DNA from: an uncultured Bryobacterales bacterium
Lineage (GTDB): Bacteria > Acidobacteriota > Terriglobia > Bryobacterales > UBA6623
Assembly (NCBI GenBank): GCA_951813605.1
Contig: OX638379.1
Span: forward strand, 2,828,062 to 2,892,061
Direction: 5' to 3'
Length of the DNA stretch: 64,000 nt
The position numbers and the translations under genes were made by a program. Below the pieces are notes generated by a model. The model was not told the DNA's origin and searched no databases. It saw only the letters and a list, made by a program, of their open reading frames with translations. How positions within the stretch are numbered: the stretch's first letter is position 1; each line of letters starts with the position of its first letter. This document shows, piece by piece, positions 45,926 to 55,400 of this stretch.

Positions 45926-47056
45926 TCAGCGGCCGCCAGCCACGCTAGCGGCAATCGCGAGCAAGTACTCCGGCAACCTCCCAGCAACAATAGCTTCGCG
46001 AATCCGGCGCATCCTGTCAAGGTAGTGCCATAGGTTGTGCAGCGTGGCGAGCGTGGAGTAGAGCATCTCCCTAGACAGGAAGAGGTGGCGAAGGTAGGAA
46101 CGCGTGAAGTTCCGGCAGCAGTAGCACCCGCAGTCGGGATCGGGAGGAATGCTGGATCGGGCGTGTGCGGCGTTCTTGATCATGACCTTGCCTTCCCCGG
46201 TGAACAGGCAGCCGTTGCGGGCGTTGCGAGTCGGAAGTACGCAATCCATCATGTCGATCCCCAGCGCGACGTACTCGCCGATCTCGTGCGGCATCCCCAC
46301 TCCCATGGCGTAGCGCGGCTTGCGCCGGGGCAGCACTTCCTCGCAGGCGGCGGCCATCTCGTAGCTGAGCGGCCTGGGCTCTCCTACCGACAGACCGCCC
46401 ACGGCGTAGCCCGGGGCGTCGAGATCGACCAGGCGCCGCGCGCACTCGCGGCGCAGGCCGGAATGCATCGATCCCTGCACGATGGCGAAGAGCATCGTGT
46501 CCGGGTTCGGGTCGGCCGCGCGCCAGTGAGCGAACGATCGCGAGGCCCAGCGAAGCGTGAGCTCCATCGACTTGCGGGCTTCGGCCTCGCCCGCGGGGTA
46601 CGGGGTGCAGTCGTCCAGGACCATCATGATGTCGCCGGCGAGCGACCGCTGGATGTCAACTGCCAGCTCCGGGCTCAGGAAGCGGTGCGAGCCGTCGAGA
46701 TGGGACTTGAAGTCCACTCCTTCTTCCCGGACGCGACGAAGCCCGGCAAGGCTGTAAATCTGGTAGCCGCCGGAGTCCGTGAGCAAGCCCCGCGGCCAGC
46801 GCATGAATTGGTGCAGTCCCCCGCACGCGCGGATCGTCTCCTCGCCCGGTCGGAGCCACAAGTGGTACGTGTTGGCGAGAACGATGCGCGCGCCAAGCTC
46901 CTCGCCAAGCTGCTTCGGGGTAAGTCCCTTCACCGTCGCCTGCGTGCCCACCGGCATGAACACCGGCGTTTCGATCGGGCCGTGCGCCGTGTGGAGAATG
47001 CCGGCGCGCGCGCGGGTCTGGGGGCATTCCGCAACAATCTCAAAGCGGGGTTTCAC
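45926..47056 (-). CDS. tgt: tRNA-guanine transglycosylase (queuosine)
   Basis: This 376-residue enzyme exchanges guanine-34 for preQ1 in tRNAs that decode Asp, Asn, His and Tyr. FMPVGTQATVKGLTPKQL, TDSGGYQIYSL, VDFKSHLDGS, VLDDCTPYPAGE, YAVGGLSVGEP and PTRNARNGCLFTGEGKVMIKNA form the catalytic barrel. CGCYCCRNFTRSYLRHLF gives the Cys/His zinc site. The usual GIVQGG loop reads AIVQGS, a conservative variation. The start is a GTG at 47056. The tgt-yajC-secDF linkage is widely conserved, so it likely leads this long run. Confidence 0.95.
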   Translation of the reverse strand: MKPRFEIVAECPQTRARAGILHTAHGPIETPVFMPVGTQATVKGLTPKQLGEELGARIVLANTYHLWLRPGEETIRACGGLHQFMRWPRGLLTDSGGYQIYSLAGLRRVREEGVDFKSHLDGSHRFLSPELAVDIQRSLAGDIMMVLDDCTPYPAGEAEARKSMELTLRWASRSFAHWRAADPNPDTMLFAIVQGSMHSGLRRECARRLVDLDAPGYAVGGLSVGEPRPLSYEMAAACEEVLPRRKPRYAMGVGMPHEIGEYVALGIDMMDCVLPTRNARNGCLFTGEGKVMIKNAAHARSSIPPDPDCGCYCCRNFTRSYLRHLFLSREMLYSTLATLHNLWHYLDRMRRIREAIVAGRLPEYLLAIAASVAGGR

Positions 47057-48097
47057 CGGCAGGCCGCTGTTAACCAGTCTGCCGCACGCCGGCTCGCGCG
47101 GCAGCGAGCCCCTCCGGCGGACTCTGGGTCGAGATTCTCGGTCTCATGCATGCAATCATGCGGCTCGGGCAAAGATGGTTTGAAGTCGTGTTAGGGATTC
47201 GCATCGTGAGGTCCCTAATAGTCAGATCGGCAAGCGAGCATTCGTGACTCGATTTGCGGGACCTGCTTTCCCATGTTGCAACGGAAATCGTATCCAACCA
47301 ATTCATTCTGGAATTCGGCAGGCATCGAGATACTCTATCTTTCCTATAATAGCGTTGGATTTTCCAGGATGCTTCCTCCGATTCATCGATCTGACCGTCG
47401 GTCAATTCAGTTAAAACCGCCAGCTGCAATCAAGCCTTGATCCATGACTTGGCAATGAAGCGAAAATGAGTTACCAATCGAATTCCTCCAACACACTATT
47501 GTTGGCTATACAATCCACGGGAATATCTCTTCGGATGCCTGCACGAGGCCAAGCACTAAGAGGAGGCAGTCCGCAGCAGCTCGCACAAGGCTAGCTATTT
47601 CTCTCGAACGCTAACTAACTCCTCTCCTCAATATGACCGGCAATTGATTTCGATTCCGATTTCGAGTGAAAGTCGGTTGAATACGTGCCCCTGCTGTGCG
47701 ATCAAGTCGGTATCGCGGAAAGCAATTGCGGCTCGTTCATGCCGGCTAGCTGAAAACTGTCGCTGGTTCGGCGAGTTTCCTCGGATCGGGACGGTTGCCA
47801 GCGATTTGCCCTTGATGGACGAAGCCGCCACGGCTGGCATGAGTTGCACGAATGTGCGTTCGCGCCGACCCGTCGGGTCGCTGGATCGCCGGCGACCGGT
47901 CTCGACGACACGGCGCAGTCCGGCACCGCGCTCGCTCGAAGCAGACCGCGCGGCGACCTGCCGCAAGGGATCGCTCGTTCTCGGGGCGTGGGTGCCGAGT
48001 GCGCCGAGTGGTCGAGCATTTCTGGCACGAGACCTAGGTCCGCCGGCCGTCGACAACTTGGTATATTGAGGCTTCGGTTCATCCATCGGACAACTTC
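47057..48097. other. Gene-free region with an AT-rich stretch
   Basis: About 1.04 kb has no supportable gene. Roughly 47,150-47,690 is clearly richer in A/T than the neighbourhood; the rest is GC-rich. TATATT at 48061-48066, about 31 nt before the ferredoxin ATG, is a plausible -10 element. Open frames here have no family match. It may hold promoters or an unrecognised RNA. Confidence 0.4.
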
Positions 48098-48625
48098 ATG
48101 CCAGAAAAGCCCACCCGGTCAACCGGGAATCGACCCGTCAGGCGGCCAAGGCCGGGCAGGCGGACCAAGCTGACCGGTGCTGCTGCCGAGGCGGCGGCGC
48201 GCCGCAAGGCTGCCGCGGCGGAGCGGCGGCGAAAAGCCCAGGAAGAAGCCCTGCGCATCGCGTCACTGACGCCGCTGGAAGCACCGCACGAAAAGGGCTG
48301 GCCGTGGTCGGAAGGCACAATGACGGGAAACCGCAAGAAGAAGCCCGGCCTGCTCGCGATAACGAACGACAACTGTACCGGATGCGCCGGCTCCCCGGTC
48401 TGCATCAACTACTGTCCGGTTGACGAATGCATGTACTGGATCGACGACGAGGACCATCCCCCGTTCGGGCGGATCGAAGTGGACGGGCAGACCTGCATCG
48501 GCTGCAAGCAGTGCATTGCCAAGGGGCCCGACGGCACTTTCCTAGACGGCTGCCCTTGGGACGCCATCGACATGGTGCCGATTGCCGAGGTCGAGGCCGA
48601 GCTCGGCGTCAAGTACGAGTTCTGA
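48098..48625 (+). CDS. Two-cluster [4Fe-4S] ferredoxin with basic Ala-rich N-terminus
   Basis: This is a 175-residue electron carrier. The C-terminal half holds two clusters: Cys93, Cys96, Cys102 and Cys106 (CTGCAGSPVCINYCP), and Cys133, Cys136, Cys139 and Cys152 (CIGCKQC then GCPWDAI), so both sites are complete. Residues 1-50 form an Arg/Lys/Ala-rich tail (AAAEAAARRKAAAAERRRKAQ) that resembles nucleic-acid or membrane-contacting helices and is not part of ordinary ferredoxins. A rhodanese gene follows 32 bp later, so the pair may be co-transcribed. The electron partner is unknown. Confidence 0.87.
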   Translation: MPEKPTRSTGNRPVRRPRPGRRTKLTGAAAEAAARRKAAAAERRRKAQEEALRIASLTPLEAPHEKGWPWSEGTMTGNRKKKPGLLAITNDNCTGCAGSPVCINYCPVDECMYWIDDEDHPPFGRIEVDGQTCIGCKQCIAKGPDGTFLDGCPWDAIDMVPIAEVEAELGVKYEF

Positions 48626-48657
48626 GGCCGCTATCGCCGCGACGGTTCGGTGGCAGG

Positions 48658-49038
48658 ATGAAGCACTCTAGCAGGTTCCTGGCGATCGTGGACGACGCCA
48701 AGTCGCGAATCCGCGAAACGACCGTGGAGGCCGTGCGGGCCGATCGCGCCGCCGGGTTGGATTTCGAACTGATCGACACCCGCGAGGACTCGGAGTGGAA
48801 CCTGGCCCATGCCGCGGGCGCGCGGCATTTGGGCAAGGGCGTGATCGAGCGCGACATAGAGCGCACGATTCCCGATGCAGACACGAAGATCGTGCTCTAT
48901 TGCGCCGGCGGATACCGCTCGGCGCTGGCCGCGGACGCGCTCCAGAAGATGGGCTACGCCAACGTCTACTCGATGGCGGGCGGCTGGCGGGCATGGAATG
49001 CCGCGGCCATGCCGGTCGAGCGCGGGCAGGCGGGCTGA
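48658..49038 (+). CDS. Rhodanese-like sulfurtransferase
   Basis: This is a 126-residue single rhodanese domain: FELIDTREDSEWNLAHAAGARHLGKGVIERDIE, then the active-site loop LYCAGGYRSALAADALQKMGY with the catalytic Cys and the Arg of the CxxxxR loop, and YSMAGGWRAWNAAAMPVE at the end. It probably moves sulfur from thiosulfate or a persulfide donor, though the acceptor is not shown by sequence. It is co-directional with the ferredoxin gene. It converges with the next gene, 10 bp between stops. Confidence 0.92.
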   Translation: MKHSSRFLAIVDDAKSRIRETTVEAVRADRAAGLDFELIDTREDSEWNLAHAAGARHLGKGVIERDIERTIPDADTKIVLYCAGGYRSALAADALQKMGYANVYSMAGGWRAWNAAAMPVERGQAG

Positions 49039-49048
49039 GGCGCGCCCG

Positions 49049-49792
49049 CTACGGGCCAGCGACCGAGCCGCCAAGAAACCGCAGCTCTACCGAGGCCGAA
49101 TCGGGCCGGCACAACAGGCGGGTGCCTGGCGGCAGGCGGATCGGCCGGAGGAACCAGTAGTCCAATTCGAGGACCGGGTTCGGCTCGCGCAGCCAGATCA
49201 TGTGCTCGACCCTGCCATCGGGCAGGTGGGCGGTCAGTTGCAGCCACCCCCCGCCCTGCGGCCGCTCAGGGCTGACCCCGGTTGCCACGACCTCCCTGTC
49301 GAGCAGCACCGAACCGCGGACTGTCCGCCGGCCAGCCTCCGGCGCCTGGCTGTCCCGACCGTGTCCGTGGTCGTGAAACGGCTCCAGGAACAGGGCGTCG
49401 CCCTCGGGTGCGCCGCCCTCAACCCAACTCGATATGACCGCAATCTCGGGCAGCGAGAGGCTGGCGTCGTTGCGAAACGCGCCGAAGCCCTTCACCGCGC
49501 CCCAGGGCGGCATCCGGCGCGTGAGCACCTCGTGCTTGATCGCCTTCGCCCACGGGCGCACCTGCGCGTAAGTGGTCAGTGGCATCGGGGCGGAACCGCC
49601 GTCCCGGTGGCACGCCGCGCAACGGCTGTAGAAGATTCGCGAGACGTTGCGCGTCCACGTCAGCTCGGTAGTGATTGCCTCGTGCGCCGACAAGGACCAA
49701 GCCAGCCATGGCGCGGCAGCCGCTGCCCAGAGGGCAGGAGAGAGGAGCACCGCCGCCCTTGGACGGAATCTGGCTCGCTGCCCGACTCCCAT
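49049..49792 (-). CDS. Cytochrome c-domain protein, exported
   Basis: This is a 247-residue protein with an N-terminal signal/anchor (RPRAAVLLSPALWAAAAAPWLAWSLSA) and a heme c motif CAACH at 58-62 (SRCAACHRDGGSAP). MPLTTYAQVRPWAKAIKHEVLTRRMPPW follows, the same pattern as in the larger upstream neighbour. The remaining region is beta-rich without heme motifs. It lies 14 bp after the copper-monooxygenase-like gene, so the two form one operon. It may be a truncated relative that hands electrons to or from the partner; the function is unknown. Confidence 0.78.
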   Translation of the reverse strand: MGVGQRARFRPRAAVLLSPALWAAAAAPWLAWSLSAHEAITTELTWTRNVSRIFYSRCAACHRDGGSAPMPLTTYAQVRPWAKAIKHEVLTRRMPPWGAVKGFGAFRNDASLSLPEIAVISSWVEGGAPEGDALFLEPFHDHGHGRDSQAPEAGRRTVRGSVLLDREVVATGVSPERPQGGGWLQLTAHLPDGRVEHMIWLREPNPVLELDYWFLRPIRLPPGTRLLCRPDSASVELRFLGGSVAGP

Positions 49793-49806
49793 CGCAGAGC
49801 GAGCGA

Positions 49807-51117
49807 TCAGTCGCCGCCGGTCTCGGCCGCCTTGCGCTGAGTCACGTAGGGACCGACATCCTCCGAGGCGTCGAAGCCGACCTCGAAGAAGCCGATCATC
49901 ATTTCCTCCCAGCTCTGGTCGCCCCAGCGCACTTCCGCCGTCGGGTCCGGGTTGTCAGGGTTGTTGGGCGAGTTGTCGAAGTGGGCCACGCATTCGATCG
50001 CCGTGCCCGCGGAAAGCTTCATCGGCTCCTTCAGGTAGTAGTAGAACTGCCAGTCGAAGTCGTATTTCGGAACGCTCAGCAAGACCTGCTTGCGACCGTC
50101 CGGATAGCGGATGTCGAAACGGAAATCCTTGCCGCGCAAGTGCATGTGCGGCAGGAGGCTGAGCAGTTCGACCTCCCGGTTAAGAACCCACTTGGATTCG
50201 ACGGGATGGTTGGGCGCTCCGGGCGGAATGACGAACTTGCCGTTCGAAGCCAGCATGGTGACGATGCGCTTTGCCGGCGGGCTGTCCCTGAACTTCAAGC
50301 CGATGCGACTGCGGTCGAACGCTTCCTTGCCGTTCGCGGTGTAGTGCAGCTGCAGCACAATGTCCGCGCCGGCGGGCAGCATCTTGGCGTACTCGGTGCC
50401 CACCCACGACGCTTGCTCCTTGCCGGGAGCGTAGCCGGTCAGCACTTCGCGGTACTCGTTGCGCGACTTCTTGCGATCCTTTTTCTTCGTCGCCCGGGGC
50501 ACAAACACCTTGCCTGGAACAGCCCCCTCGAGCCACGAAGACCCCTTGGGGCGCGTAAAGGCGAGAACGTGATGCACAACATCGCGCTGGTCCGGACGCA
50601 CCTCGGCAGCCACCACCCACCTGTCCTCTGTGAAGTTGGTGGGAATGACCAAGTAGTGATAGTCGATCGTGCCTTCGGGCGGAACGCGGAACGCCTCGGG
50701 CAGCTCGAGCACCATGTCAGGCTCGCCGATGTTCCAGCCATCGACGAATTGCAGCGGCTCGGGAGCATCGGAAGGATCGCCGCGCGCTGCACCGGAATCG
50801 ACCCAGTCCATCAGAGTCCTTTTCTCGGCGGGGGTCAGCACGTGGGCGTTGGACCATTCCCCGTAGCGCGGATCGGCGAACCAAGGCGGCATGCGGTCCA
50901 GCGCCACCGCCTCTTGGATCGCCCGTGCCCAAGGGCGCGTCTGCTCGTAGCTCAGGAACGCCATCGGAGCCGCTTCGCCAGGCCGGTGGCACTGTTGGCA
51001 GTGCCTTTGCAGGATCGGTTCGACGTCCGCGTGAAAGGTTGGCTGGCTCGCGAAAAGCAGTGACGTAACGCCTATGACTAAGAGCAACCAGAATGACCTG
51101 ACTATCGAAAGCGCCAT
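49807..51117 (-). CDS. Cytochrome c-fused copper type II monooxygenase-like protein
   Basis: This is a 436-residue exported protein (signal FWLLLVIGVTSLLFA). A heme c motif CQQCH occupies 40-44, followed by RPWARAIQEAVALDRMPPWFAD. The C-terminal two thirds resemble the copper type II, ascorbate-dependent monooxygenase fold (PHM/DBM): QRDVVHHVLAF, IVLQLHYTANGKE and LLPHMHLRGKDFRFDIRYPDG give the paired His and HxH metal ligands. A fused heme would let the copper site take electrons from the respiratory chain instead of ascorbate. The activity is inferred; many related proteins are annotated only as cytochrome c. The ATG at 51117 gives a normal signal peptide. Confidence 0.82.
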   Translation of the reverse strand: MALSIVRSFWLLLVIGVTSLLFASQPTFHADVEPILQRHCQQCHRPGEAAPMAFLSYEQTRPWARAIQEAVALDRMPPWFADPRYGEWSNAHVLTPAEKRTLMDWVDSGAARGDPSDAPEPLQFVDGWNIGEPDMVLELPEAFRVPPEGTIDYHYLVIPTNFTEDRWVVAAEVRPDQRDVVHHVLAFTRPKGSSWLEGAVPGKVFVPRATKKKDRKKSRNEYREVLTGYAPGKEQASWVGTEYAKMLPAGADIVLQLHYTANGKEAFDRSRIGLKFRDSPPAKRIVTMLASNGKFVIPPGAPNHPVESKWVLNREVELLSLLPHMHLRGKDFRFDIRYPDGRKQVLLSVPKYDFDWQFYYYLKEPMKLSAGTAIECVAHFDNSPNNPDNPDPTAEVRWGDQSWEEMMIGFFEVGFDASEDVGPYVTQRKAAETGGD

Positions 51118-51319
51118 CGGTATCTAGCTTAGCAGTCGCTCCCGCGGATTGCTGCGCGTCCGGGGACCGCAGCTAGCTGTGAAGAAAAGCTTTACAATTC
51201 CGCCGATACCTTCGCGCGGGTCGCGCTGGAGGCCCGCGGAGCGCATAGCAGAAGTCGTCGGGCGCCATCTAGCCACCTGCCTTGAAAACCGTTTTGCCAT
51301 TCCCGGCACGTCCGGACGG

Positions 51320-51483
51320 GCGACCTGATGTTCAGGTCTGCAACTCCAGAGACCCGTGACTGCAGATCTCCTCCGCCTGTCGGCGGAACTCGCGATTCAC
51401 CTTCGCCCGTGCCTCAATGTCGTAAAGCGGCAGGAAGTCGTCCGGGCTCTGAAGACGGAGACGCAAATCGGCCTGGCCGGGAT
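51320..51483 (-). pseudogene. Diverged second copy of the dnaE 3' end
   Basis: This 164-bp stretch aligns without gaps to the true dnaE terminus at 52459-52622, with about 19 mismatches (about 88% identity). The stop codon is conserved (TGA here, TAA in dnaE). On the minus strand it encodes a matching tail (YDIEARAKVNREFRRQAEEI against YDIEARVKVNREFRRKAEEI), but similarity ends sharply at 51483, so nothing upstream supplies the rest of a polymerase. It is a fragment left by insertion, replacement or recombination. Confidence 0.85.
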
Positions 51484-51553
51484 CCGAATCGCGTCCTCGC
51501 CGCCGCGCGGCACAGGACCGAGTTGGCGGCGAAGGCGACCATCGCCGCCGTCG

Positions 51554-52111
51554 TCAGGAGGCTGGCGTGCCTGACCCGCGCCACGGCTTCAGACGTGGCC
51601 ACCATCGACCCACGTGCAGGCAATAGGTCTCGTACGACCCTCCGAATCTTCGACGCAGTGTCGGCTCCTCGTAGAACAGCACGTTCAGGTGGAACGCGAC
51701 CAGCATCACCCCTGCGTACGCGAACAGCGGGGCCTGGCCAAAGAGCAGCGCCTGCCCTGAAACGATGATCAGCACGGAGACGTACATCGGGTTTCGCAAG
51801 AACCGATAGAGGCCGGACGCCACCAGCGCTTCGGTCTGCTCCACCGGTGCCGGTGTGCCACGCCCCTCAAGGGCGAAGCGGGCGAAGCAGTCCAGCAGGC
51901 AGGCCAGACCCGCCGCGACCGCCGCGACACCCACTACGCGCTCGCCGGGAAGCCCGAGCAGCGGTCGCTGCATCGTCCAACCGACCAGTGCGAACGGTCC
52001 GACGCCGGCAACGACAGCGGGAGCGACCCAGAAGAAGACGAACGACCCCACGAGCGCACGCGTACGTGTGCCCTTCGCAAACCACGTCATGGGACCCTGG
52101 GAGTCTGGCAC
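51554..52111 (-). CDS. Isoprenylcysteine methyltransferase-like (ICMT/PEMT) membrane protein
   Basis: This 185-residue integral membrane protein has several hydrophobic segments: ALVGSFVFFWVAPAVVAGVG, ERVVGVAAVAAGLACLLDCFARFAL and VSVLIIVSGQALLFGQAPLFAYAGVMLVAFHLNVL. The C-terminal catalytic block LYRFLRNPMYVS and YEEPTLRRRFGGSYETYCLHVGRWWPR matches the SAM-binding RNPMY and EE..L...FG..Y..Y motifs of ICMT/phospholipid methyltransferases. The substrate is unknown, probably a lipid or prenyl compound. It lies inside the segment flanked by the two dnaE 3' ends, so it may be newly acquired. Confidence 0.85.
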   Translation of the reverse strand: MPDSQGPMTWFAKGTRTRALVGSFVFFWVAPAVVAGVGPFALVGWTMQRPLLGLPGERVVGVAAVAAGLACLLDCFARFALEGRGTPAPVEQTEALVASGLYRFLRNPMYVSVLIIVSGQALLFGQAPLFAYAGVMLVAFHLNVLFYEEPTLRRRFGGSYETYCLHVGRWWPRLKPWRGSGTPAS

Positions 52112-52470
52112 GTGATGTCCAGGCGGCTTCGCGCCTGTTGTCGTGCGCCGTCTGTGAGACTTCGCATGCGGTCTCGTTCCCCGTTCAGCATACTGGCACT
52201 CGCACCGATTCTTCGGTCTTCACCGATCTGAGTACAGCGGTTGAGCGGTCATGAAGCGCATCAAGTCTCGACCGGATCGAATCGCGTGGGCGGTGGCCCG
52301 CTTCAGTTTCAGCAGCGGCATCGTTTCATCCCGCATGCCCCGTGCCCGGCGCAGGACCGCCTTGTTGGCGGTGTTGATCGGCCAGATCCTACACACGCTC
52401 GACCTCTCCTGATCGAATGTTCTTGTCGCCGGGGTCGCGCCTCATGACGCCCTCCACGGCGACCTGATGC
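52112..52470. other. Region between dnaE and the methyltransferase gene, no firm gene
   Basis: These 359 bp lie inside the segment bracketed by the dnaE repeats. They contain the short plus-strand frame at 52251-52412 (listed separately). Nothing was recognised as a transposase, and no terminal inverted repeats were seen. Confidence 0.4.
52251..52412 (+). CDS. Possible small protein, 53 aa, unrecognised
   Basis: The frame begins MKRIKSRPDRIAWAVARFSF and ends ALLAVLIGQILHTLDLS, with a basic N-terminus and a hydrophobic C-terminal stretch. No clear ribosome-binding site and no known family are evident. It could be a real small membrane protein or chance in GC-rich DNA. Confidence 0.22.
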   Translation: MKRIKSRPDRIAWAVARFSFSSGIVSSRMPRARRRTALLAVLIGQILHTLDLS

Positions 52471-55400
52471 TTAGCTCTGCAACTCGACAGACCCTCGACC
52501 GCAGATCTCCTCCGCCTTTCGGCGGAACTCGCGATTCACCTTCACCCGCGCCTCAATGTCGTAAAGCAGCAGGAAGTCGCCCGGGCGCTGGAGACGGAGA
52601 CGCACGTCGGTCTCGCCGGGATAAGCTTGCACCAGTTCCCAGAGCCGCTGCGCCCGCGAACCCGCTTCCTTGCCGCCGTTGAGGGCAAGCGTGAGGGAGA
52701 CTTGGCTCGGTTGCGGCAGCCGGGCGTGCTCCAGCGCCGTCATCTCGGCGACCGACACCTTGCGCCCGGCCTCATCGTCCTCTGCTCGCACCGTCCCCTT
52801 CACATAGACGGGGCGGTCGACGACCAACTCGCTCTCCACCTGCTGGAACTGGTTGGCGAACACCAACAGTTCGACGGTGCCCTGCTTGTCCTCCAAGACG
52901 GCCGTGGCCCATGCGCGACCCTCCCGGTTTCTCTTCCGCAGAATGCTGTGGAGGATGCCGCAAAGAGACACCTCATCGTTATTCTGCCGCTCGCTTAGGC
53001 CGGAACTCGGCGTTGCCTCGAATTCCTCGATCACATCGGCATAGGCGTCCAGAGGGTGCCCGGTCACGTAGAACCCGAGCATCTCCTTCTCCTTGGCGAG
53101 CCGGTCAAGCTCGTCCCAATCCTTGATATCGGGCAAGCTGACGGCTCCAGGGACGGATTCGGCGGCCGACCCGCCAAAGAGCCCCTCCTGGCCGGTCTCG
53201 CGATCCCTGGAAGCCCGCTGCCCCGCCTCGACCGCGGCGTCGAGCACCTCGCTCATTTGCGCGCGATTCCCTTCGAGGCAGTCCAGTGCTCCGGCCCTGA
53301 TGGCGCTTTCCAGCATGCGCTTGTTGAGCTTGCTCCAGTCGACGTTCTCGCAGAATTCGAGCAGCGTGCGGAAGCCGTTCTGGCTTTCCTCGCGGGCCTG
53401 GACGATTGCGTCCACCGCTCCCCTCCCAACATTCTTGATGGCACCGAGGCCGAATCGGATCGCTCGATCGCCCGAAGGAGTGAAGTCCCAGAACGAAGTC
53501 CCAATATCCGGGGCGAGAATCTCGATGCCCATATCACGGCACTCATTGAGGTAAAGCCAGACCTTGTCCGCGTTATTCAATTCGGCCGTCAGTAGAGAGG
53601 ACATGAATTCCACGGTGTAATGCGTCTTCAGATAGGCCGTCACGTAAGCGATCAACCCATAGGCCGCCGAATGGGACTTGTTGAAGCCGTAGCCTGCGAA
53701 TTGCTCCATCAGGTCGAACAGCTTGGAGGAGGCCGCTTGCGGAAAGCCCCGGTCCCTGGCACCGCTAAGGAATCGATCCCGCTCCACGGCCATGACCTCG
53801 GGTTTCTTCTTGCCCATCGCGCGGCGGAGCAAGTCGGCGTCTCCCAAGGAGTAACCGGCGACGACGTTCGCGATCTGCATGACTTGCTCCTGGTAGACGA
53901 TCACGCCGTAGGTCTCCTTGAGCAGCGGCTCGATCTCCGGCAGGAGGTACTTCACCGGCTTGCGGCCGTGCTTGCGGTCGATGAATTCAGGGATCATGCC
54001 CCCCTTGATCGGCCCGGGCCGGTACAGAGCGTTGAGTGCGCATAGGTCCTCCAAGCGCTCGGGCTTGTAACGCCGGCAAATGTCCGTCATGCCCTTGGAT
54101 TCGAACTGGAAGACGCCGCTGGTCATGCCCTCCGAGATCAGAGCGTAGGTCTTGGCGTCGTCGAGAGGAATCGTGTCTTGGCTCAACTGCTCGCCCGTGC
54201 GCTTCTTGATCCACCGGAACGTGTCCTCGATGATCGTGAGCGTCGTGAGGCCAAGGAAGTCCATCTTGAGCAGTCCCATTAACTCGAGACTGTTCATGTC
54301 GTACTGGGTGACGATTTCGTCCTTGCTTGTCTTGTAGACCGGAACCAGGTTCTTGAGCGGCTGGGGAGCGATCACGACGCCGGCCGCATGTACGGAGGGG
54401 TTGCGAGCGATGCCCTCTAGGCGCTTGGCGGTCTCCATCATCTTGTCGACGTTCTTGTCTTCCCGCATGGCCCGCCGCAGCCGCGGCTCTTGCTCGATGG
54501 CTTGGTCGAGCGAGATTTTCAGCACATCCGGCACCAGCTTCGTCAGGCGGTCCACCTGGCCGAAGCTCATGTCCATAACCCGGCCGACATCCTTGATCGC
54601 GGCCTTGGTGGCCATGGTGTTGAAGGTGATGATCTGGGAGACCTGCTCGCGCCCGTACCTCTCGGTCACGTACTGGATCACCTCGCCGCGGCGGTTCATG
54701 CAGAAGTCAATGTCGACATCGGGCATGGATTGACGCTCGATGTTCAGAAACCGCTCGAAGAGCAGGCCGTATTGCAGCGGGTCGAGGTCGGTGATCGACA
54801 TGGCGTACGCAACGAGCGATCCCGCTGCGGAACCGCGGCCAGGCCCGACCGGTATGCCCTTCGACCGCGCGTAGCGGATGAAGTCCCAGACGATCAGGAA
54901 ATACCCCGAGTACTGCATCTTCTGGATGACCTTGATCTCGTGATCGAGGCGCTCCTCGTATTCCGGCAGGGGCCTGCGCAAGCGGCCTTGGCGGGCGAGT
55001 GCCTCCAAGCGCACCCGCCTGTGCTCGAAGCCCTGGCGAGCGGCGTATTCGAAGTAGGTTTCAATCGTGTGGTTTTCGGGGACGGCGAATTGAGGGAACG
55101 GGTCTTGGACTGGCTCGAGCTGCAGGTCGCACATCTGGGCGATTTCCCAAGTCCGGTCCACGGGGGCCGCATCTCCGTTGAAGAGGTCCAGCATCTCCTG
55201 GCGGGACTTGAGATAGAACTCCTGTGACCCGAAGCGAAGGCGCTTCTCGTCGCTCAGCATCTTGCCGGTTTGCACGCACAGCAGCGCATCGTGCGCGCCT
55301 GCGTCCTCCTTGGTCAGGTAGTGGGCGTCGTTGGTGGCCACCAGCGGGATGCCTGTCTCTTGTGCGAGGCGCATCTGCAGGGGAATCAGCTGCTTGTCGA

